Source of the DNA: Ktedonobacteraceae bacterium
GTDB taxonomy: Bacteria > Chloroflexota > Ktedonobacteria > Ktedonobacterales > Ktedonobacteraceae
Assembly (NCBI GenBank): GCA_014896635.1
Contig: JADBKA010000160.1
Location: forward strand, 1 to 10,386
Length of the DNA: 10,386 bases
Direction: 5' to 3'
The translations under genes and the position numbers were made by a program. Shown here piece by piece: positions 6,584 through 10,386 of this stretch. The notes beneath the pieces were generated by a model that was not told the origin of the DNA, made no database searches, and worked only from the letters and a program-made list of their open reading frames with translations. The stretch's first letter is position 1. The number at the start of each line of letters is the position of its first letter.

Positions 6584-7636
6584 TTACCTTACGACGAAGT
6601 ACAGCGTCTGGGCCAATTGATCGTTCCAGTACAATTCGACCTTTCCTTCTGCTGGCTGGGCATACTTCATTTCTGCGGCGGCATTGTAGGTATCTTGCGA
6701 CGGTTTGAACTCTTGCGTTTGTGAGGTGAAGAAGCTGTTGTTGGTATACCATTTGACGGTGACGGTACCCTTGTCACGTGGATGCGGGACGGTATAGGTC
6801 AGATAGATGACCTGGCCGGGCTTGAATTCCCTCACCTGATCTACAGGCGCATTGGTCTCCTTGTTAATACGAGAGGCCGTGGCAGCCGATGGAATGTGAT
6901 CGTAGGCCGGCCCTTTGTCGATTTTGTCAGGGGGGTCCGGCGGCCTCGCGTTCTTCATGGCAAGACTGGCTGGTGGCGCTCCGCTCAGAGAGCGCATCAC
7001 GTTGCCGAGCAGGCCACTGGTCCTGGCATAATAGCCAGCACCGGCACATATCAGTAGGGAGACGATGATAACGCTCAGCAGGCCGCTGATGATGCGATAT
7101 GGTGGAGTAACAGGCCGGGGTTTGGTATACATGGGTGGAACATAGGTGCTCTCCTCCGGCAGCGCCGGCAGCAGTTGTTCCAGACTGGGGGTGGAGAGCA
7201 CAGGCAGCGAGGACTCCGATCCGCCGGCCTGCTGCCAGGATTGCAGGCTCAATCCAGCGTTTGCCTGTGGAGAAATCGGGATCAGCGAGCGCTGCGGCTC
7301 GACAGAGTGCATTGCATTTTGCGCATTGGCAGGAGAGGCGCTCTGTGAGTCAGAAACCGGCGGCGCAAAAGAAGGTGTGGAGGATTCAAAAGAGTATTGG
7401 GGAACCTGGTCCCAGCGTGTATCACCGGTGGGGGAGAAGTTTCCCCAGGCAGCTCCGCTCTGGCTCCAGGCAGACTGACCCTGCCCGCCGTTGTTCCCGT
7501 TATCCCAGGACGCGCCCCCATTCCACCAGTTGCCAGATCCACCAGATGCCTGGTCTGCCTGCGATGGGGTTGCACCACAGTGCGGACACGGCATTTCATT
7601 CTCTGGTCTGATAGTATTACAGTAATGACAACGCAT
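6584..7636 (-). CDS. Zinc-ribbon, single-TM protein with an unrecognised outer domain
   Basis: This 350-residue protein has no recognised function. CHYC and CPHC (Cys3, 6, 17, 20) form an N-terminal zinc ribbon. Residues about 28-75 are a low-complexity stretch rich in Gly, Trp, Asn and Ser, and a disordered Ser/Pro/Gln-rich linker runs to about 175. One transmembrane helix (about 182-204) follows. After a proline-rich stalk (231-240) comes a C-terminal beta-rich domain (about 265-350) with VREFKPGQVIYLTYTV, VTVKWYTNN and a VELYWN segment ending in FVVR, which resembles an Ig-like sandwich. The layout, zinc ribbon inside, linker, helix, outer sandwich, repeats that of the 4584-6071 product without obvious BACON modules. 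The ATG at 7636 is preceded by a GGAGAG ribosome site. It is transcribed alone, converging on the ferredoxin-like gene. Confidence 0.83.
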   Translation of the reverse strand: MRCHYCNTIRPENEMPCPHCGATPSQADQASGGSGNWWNGGASWDNGNNGGQGQSAWSQSGAAWGNFSPTGDTRWDQVPQYSFESSTPSFAPPVSDSQSASPANAQNAMHSVEPQRSLIPISPQANAGLSLQSWQQAGGSESSLPVLSTPSLEQLLPALPEESTYVPPMYTKPRPVTPPYRIISGLLSVIIVSLLICAGAGYYARTSGLLGNVMRSLSGAPPASLAMKNARPPDPPDKIDKGPAYDHIPSAATASRINKETNAPVDQVREFKPGQVIYLTYTVPHPRDKGTVTVKWYTNNSFFTSQTQEFKPSQDTYNAAAEMKYAQPAEGKVELYWNDQLAQTLYFVVR

Positions 7637-7682
7637 CTTTGACTCTCTCTCCGATTCCGGCCGGGCTTTACTCTCCTAGTGC

Positions 7683-7711
7683 AGACTAGCATCGCCTTGC
7701 CGTAGAATCAA
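7683..7711 (-). promoter_or_regulatory. Weak candidate promoter for the 6584-7636 gene
   Basis: The minus strand has TTGATT (7706-7711), 17 bp, then TAGTCT (7683-7688). The -35 matches four of six and the -10 only three of six consensus bases. Position, about 47 bp before the start codon, is sensible, but the match is weak. Confidence 0.28.
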
Positions 7712-7811
7712 GCCTTTGCTGCTGCACCAGGGAAAAATTGGCTACGTTCTCTAACTTCCAACCCGAATAGTCAGATTGTATAAACGTGCGTCACGATGAT
7801 ATTCGCGTCCC

Positions 7812-7840
7812 TTGAAGAAGGCCGTTTTCGATGCTAAGCT
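7812..7840 (+). promoter_or_regulatory. Weak candidate extended -10 promoter for the 7921-8178 gene
   Basis: TTGAAG (7812-7817) is followed by a 17-bp spacer ending in TGC and then TAAGCT (7835-7840). The TG one base before the -10 could help a poor -10. It would give a leader of about 75 nt. Confidence 0.28.
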
Positions 7841-7920
7841 ATTGCTGTGAGCCAGTTTATCCGTTCTTCCCCACAGTTGTCTGGCCGCATTGTTGAACCA
7901 GCCCGGCAGAGGAACTAAAA

Positions 7921-8178
7921 ATGACAGAATCACAGAAACAATGGTATAATAGACAGGCTATCGAGCAACTGGCGCAACACATACCTTTCGAGCGAGATCT
8001 TGCGAGCAAGGCTGAGCAGATAGAGATGCTACGTGGTCTGGTTATCCGGCATGGGGAGATGATGGACCCCGAATGGTTTGGCTTTGAGGCGCGCTGTGAA
8101 TTGATACGCCTGGGACTGTGGAGCCGCATCGGGCGTGGCGACCGGCAAAGCCGTGAGGGTCAGCAGTTTGATGAGTAG
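7921..8178 (+). CDS. Small hypothetical protein, 85 residues
   Basis: I do not recognise this family. The protein is soluble-looking, charged and probably helical, with no signal peptide or membrane segment. It has a glutamine-rich N-terminus (MTESQKQWYNRQAIEQLAQH), a central helix around KAEQIEMLRGLVIRHGEMMD, a DPEWFGFEARCELIRLGLWSR block and a polar C-terminal tail. Coding is supported by an AGAGGA ribosome site (7908-7913) 7 nt before the ATG and by an amino acid composition typical of a folded protein. It is flanked by a minus-strand membrane protein gene upstream and a proline dehydrogenase 190 bp downstream in the same direction, but no functional tie can be read from the sequence. Confidence 0.65.
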   Translation: MTESQKQWYNRQAIEQLAQHIPFERDLASKAEQIEMLRGLVIRHGEMMDPEWFGFEARCELIRLGLWSRIGRGDRQSREGQQFDE

Positions 8179-8277
8179 GGGCGCTCCGCCGGCGCGGGAG
8201 AAGATGGGAAAGATATGGTATGATGTGCAATAGAAAGAGCACTGAAAAGAGCGCAATGAAGAATACCATCAATAGCT

Positions 8278-8323
8278 ATAGCCACCGGCGGTGCTTTCTA
8301 CCGGTAGATGGCGAAGTGGCTAT
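8278..8323 (+). repeat. Inverted repeat upstream of proline dehydrogenase
   Basis: ATAGCCAC (8278-8285) and GTGGCTAT (8316-8323) are perfect 8-nt complements enclosing ACCGG (8284-8288) and CCGGT (8301-8305). The structure ends 45 bp before the start codon and may be an operator or leader hairpin. There is no T run, so a terminator for the 7921-8178 gene is less likely. Confidence 0.35.
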
Positions 8324-8368
8324 CTACAATAGGTACAATGTTGTCAAAGAAAAGGAGGAGACCCGCTC

Positions 8369-9280
8369 ATGGTTCTGAAAGATACACTCTTATCTCTCTC
8401 GCAAAATCCCAGGATGCGCGATTTTGCCGTACACAACCGTGTAGCACGCAGTGTGGCCCGCCGTTTTGTCGCCGGTGAACAACTGGAAGACGCTATCGAG
8501 GTAACGCGCCAGCTCAACCGGAACAAGATGCAGGTTGCGCTCAACCTTCTCGGCGAGAATGTGACCGACGCCCAGGAGGCTGCCAGAGCCACTCAGGATT
8601 ATCTCTCAGCTCTTGATCTCATCAAGCAGAGCGCCGTTGACGCAAATATCTCCGTCAAACTGACCGAGCTTGGACTTGATCTCTCGCGCGAAGTGTGTGA
8701 GCAGAATCTCTATAAAATTCTGGAGAGTGCCGGCAATTATGGCATATTTGTCTGCATCGACATGGAAGGGTCAGCGTATACAGAGCGCACAATTGACATA
8801 ACGCTGCGAGCACGCGAGAAATTTGAGCACGTAGGCACCGTCATCCAGACGTATCTTTTGCGCAGCAAGCAAGATCTCGCGCGGCTTATCGCAAGTGGCG
8901 TGCGCGTACGCCTCGTCAAAGGCGCGTATAAAGAGCCTTCATCTATTGCCTACCAGCGCAAAAGTGACGTGGATCGTAACTTCGTGCAGTTGATGGCAAT
9001 GTTGCTGACGCGCGGGAATTTCCCGGCCATTGCCACGCACGATGAAGCTATTATCAATGCCGCATGCAAGTTCATACGCGAGCACGGCATTGACAAAAGC
9101 GCTTTCGAGTTCCAGATGCTCTATGGTGTGCGCCGTGATTTGCAGGAGAAACTCGTAGCACAGGGTTATTTTATGCGCATCTTTGTGCCGTACGGCGCGC
9201 AATGGTATCCCTATCTCATGCGTCGTATGGCCGAGCGTCCGGCGAATCTGATGTTTGTGCTGAGCAATGTTTTGCGTTGA
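8369..9280 (+). CDS. Proline dehydrogenase, monofunctional (FAD-dependent)
   Basis: This 303-residue enzyme oxidises L-proline to delta1-pyrroline-5-carboxylate with FAD, feeding electrons toward the respiratory chain, in the first step of proline catabolism to glutamate. The length is that of stand-alone PRODH enzymes and not the large fused PutA. Family motifs are in order: SVKLTELGLD (95-104), DMEGSAYT (131-138), QTYLLRS (160-166), RLVKGAYKEP (181-190), ATHDE (222-226), FEFQMLYGVR (246-255) and VPYGAQWYPYLMRRMAERP (273-291). The arginine pair 285-286 is the one that in characterised enzymes binds the proline carboxylate. AAGGAGG at 8352-8358 supports the ATG at 8369. The P5C dehydrogenase partner is not in this window. 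An NlpC/P60 peptidase gene follows after 18 bp, probably in one operon. Confidence 0.95.
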   Translation: MVLKDTLLSLSQNPRMRDFAVHNRVARSVARRFVAGEQLEDAIEVTRQLNRNKMQVALNLLGENVTDAQEAARATQDYLSALDLIKQSAVDANISVKLTELGLDLSREVCEQNLYKILESAGNYGIFVCIDMEGSAYTERTIDITLRAREKFEHVGTVIQTYLLRSKQDLARLIASGVRVRLVKGAYKEPSSIAYQRKSDVDRNFVQLMAMLLTRGNFPAIATHDEAIINAACKFIREHGIDKSAFEFQMLYGVRRDLQEKLVAQGYFMRIFVPYGAQWYPYLMRRMAERPANLMFVLSNVLR

Positions 9281-9298
9281 ATAAGGGGGAAGAAGGGG

Positions 9299-10177
9299 AT
9301 GGATACACCAGATACCCCACGTGCTGTGGCGGTAGCGGTGGGTGTGGCCGATGTGCGCCGCGAACCCGATCCGGCGACCGAGCTGGTGACGCAGGCACTG
9401 TTGAACACGCCTGCCACTGCCGGGCAGATAGCCGGCGACTGGACGCATGTTGTGCTGCCTGATTATACCGGCTGGATACGCTCTGTTGAACTGGTGGAGC
9501 CTCCGACCAGAGGTTCGAGCGGGTCCGGTAGGACTGGTATCACGCCTCCTGGCCTGGTCGCTGTGGTGACAGTCCCGCGTACTGTGCTCTATGCCGGGGC
9601 AACCGGTTCCGGCGTACTCAGCAAGGTCTATCTCTCAACGGTATTACCGCTGCTCGACGTGACTCAACCTGAGCGTGTGCAGGTAGTCCTGCCCGGTGGC
9701 ACTGTGGCCTGGCTCAATCGCGCCGATGCTGCCATTCGTCAGCAGGATGAGCCGTATGTTCGCCAGCCGATCAGTGTCGTAACCGGCTATGCTCGCGCCT
9801 TCCTCGATGTACCATACCTCTGGGGCGGCACCAGCTTTGAAGGAATCGATTGCAGCGGGCTGGTGCAACTCTGCCATCGCATGGGCGGCACGCTCATTCC
9901 ACGAGACGCTGATCAGCAACATGACTTCCTGGCGCAGAGTGTGCAACGGGAGGAGATACGAGAAGGGGATCTGATTTTCTTCGGCAGCAAAGCGATTACG
10001 CACGTGGCTCTTGCGCTCAACAACCGGGAATATATTCACGCTGAAGGACAGAACTACAATCGCGTCGTCATCAACAGCTTTGATCCTCACGACGCCCACT
10101 ACTCCCCACGCCTGGACGAGATCGTGTGGGCCATCAAACGAACGGGAGACAGGGAACATTCCATCAAGTCACTATGA
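9299..10177 (+). CDS. NlpC/P60 family cysteine peptidase with SH3-like N-terminal domains
   Basis: The C-terminal half (about 155-285) of this 292-residue protein is an NlpC/P60 domain, which cleaves gamma-D-glutamyl-diamino acid bonds in peptidoglycan peptides. Visible are YLWGGTSFEGIDCSG with catalytic Cys185, ITHVAL with His235, and YIHAEG with His247. The N-terminal half holds two SH3-like regions (about 8-68, ending DYTGWIRSVEL, and about 85-145, containing GTVAWLNRADA). This order resembles YkfC-type gamma-D-glutamyl-L-diamino acid endopeptidases. No signal peptide or membrane anchor is seen: the N-terminus is MDTPDTPRAV. The enzyme may therefore act inside the cell on recycled muropeptides, or leave by a route not visible here. 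Start support is AAGGGGGA (9283-9290), 8 nt before the ATG. The gene lies 18 bp after the proline dehydrogenase stop, suggesting co-transcription. No terminator is seen before the downstream repeat. Confidence 0.92.
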   Translation: MDTPDTPRAVAVAVGVADVRREPDPATELVTQALLNTPATAGQIAGDWTHVVLPDYTGWIRSVELVEPPTRGSSGSGRTGITPPGLVAVVTVPRTVLYAGATGSGVLSKVYLSTVLPLLDVTQPERVQVVLPGGTVAWLNRADAAIRQQDEPYVRQPISVVTGYARAFLDVPYLWGGTSFEGIDCSGLVQLCHRMGGTLIPRDADQQHDFLAQSVQREEIREGDLIFFGSKAITHVALALNNREYIHAEGQNYNRVVINSFDPHDAHYSPRLDEIVWAIKRTGDREHSIKSL

Positions 10178-10198
10178 TGCTTGTTCCTTCACCCCCAC

Positions 10199-10386
10199 TT
10201 AGAGCTTATTCGGAAACTAACTCATCCGGCAAAACAGGTGCGGGAAAAAAGGCAAGGGGACACCCCTTGAACCCCGTCAGGGGGCGGCCCCCTGACCCCC
10301 CATTTCCCGCAGGCTTTTCGCCGCTCTATTTAGGCTTGAATCTACTTCAATTCAGAGCCGAAACCTGGTTTTCGGATAAACTCTTA
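10199..10386. mobile_element. MITE-like element with terminal inverted repeats and TTA flanks
   Basis: The left end GAGCTTATTCGGAAAC (10202-10217) and the complement of the right end, GAGTTTATCCGAAAAC (10368-10383), match at 13 of 16 positions. Both ends are flanked by TTA in direct orientation (10199-10201 and 10384-10386), as expected for a 3-bp target duplication. The roughly 182-bp interior has no convincing coding frame and contains a nested palindromic core. Size and structure fit a non-autonomous miniature element. GAG-type ends with short TNA duplications are known in some IS5-family groups, so a parent of that kind is a guess. The window ends exactly at the right TTA, so a longer duplication cannot be excluded. 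Confidence 0.62.
10239..10311. repeat. Nested palindromic core inside the terminal element
   Basis: An outer 9-bp stem, TGCGGGAAA (10239-10247) with TTTCCCGCA (10303-10311), encloses two further hairpins. CAAGGGG/CCCCTTG (10253-10259 and 10263-10269) has a 3-nt loop. GTCAGGGGGC/GCCCCCTGAC (10276-10285 and 10287-10296) is a near-perfect 21-bp palindrome. Together they could fold as a three-way junction in RNA or single-stranded DNA, and could also stop transcripts leaving the NlpC/P60 gene. Confidence 0.7.

Noticed and set aside
9644..10159. Minus-strand open frame of 171 codons opposite the NlpC/P60 gene
   Set aside because: The plus strand encodes an intact NlpC/P60 catalytic domain; the antisense frame has no start signal or motif.
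1..10386. CRISPR arrays, tRNA and rRNA genes, prophage or toxin-antitoxin modules
   Set aside because: I looked for direct repeats with spacers, tRNA-like folds, rRNA stretches and typical phage or toxin-antitoxin proteins and saw none.

Overview
The window looks like chromosomal DNA of a ktedonobacterial (Chloroflexota) bacterium. This is inferred, not proven. The clues are a moderately GC-rich base composition, good Shine-Dalgarno sites, sigma70-like promoters, a T-box controlled seryl-tRNA synthetase, and large single-pass membrane proteins that carry N-terminal zinc ribbons or long disordered cytoplasmic regions and BACON/Ig-like outer domains. Nothing seen indicates a prophage, a plasmid or a CRISPR array.

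Layout. Positions 1-60 appear to be the last codons of an unidentified plus-strand gene. It converges on serS (minus strand, 103-1380), and both share a strong hairpin terminator at 72-104. The roughly 470 bp upstream of serS hold a complete T-box riboswitch on the minus strand: a sigma70 promoter (1731-1759), a Stem I with a UCC serine specifier, the T-box antiterminator sequence, and an intrinsic terminator (1424-1458).

Divergent from serS are two related plus-strand genes, 1851-4469 and 4584-6071. Each encodes a single-pass membrane protein with a cytoplasmic N-terminal region, one transmembrane helix, an Ig-like module and a string of BACON-like modules (five and two). The second starts with a four-cysteine zinc ribbon. 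A small [2Fe-2S] ferredoxin-like gene with its own promoter follows (6216-6521); its expected third cluster cysteine is an aspartate. A minus-strand gene (6584-7636) converges on it and encodes another zinc-ribbon, disordered-linker, single-TM protein with an unrecognised outer domain.

Downstream are an 85-residue orphan (7921-8178) and a likely two-gene operon: a monofunctional proline dehydrogenase (8369-9280) and, 18 bp later, an NlpC/P60 peptidase with SH3-like N-terminal domains and no signal peptide (9299-10177). The pair suggests intracellular amino acid and peptide salvage. The window ends in a roughly 185-bp MITE-like element (10199-10386) with imperfect terminal inverted repeats, flanking TTA direct repeats and a nested GC-rich palindromic core.

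The most unusual items are the Asp-substituted ferredoxin, the BACON paralogs with a cysteine-bearing two-module super-repeat, the pair of zinc-ribbon membrane proteins, the extra hairpin in the T-box Stem I, and the terminal MITE.
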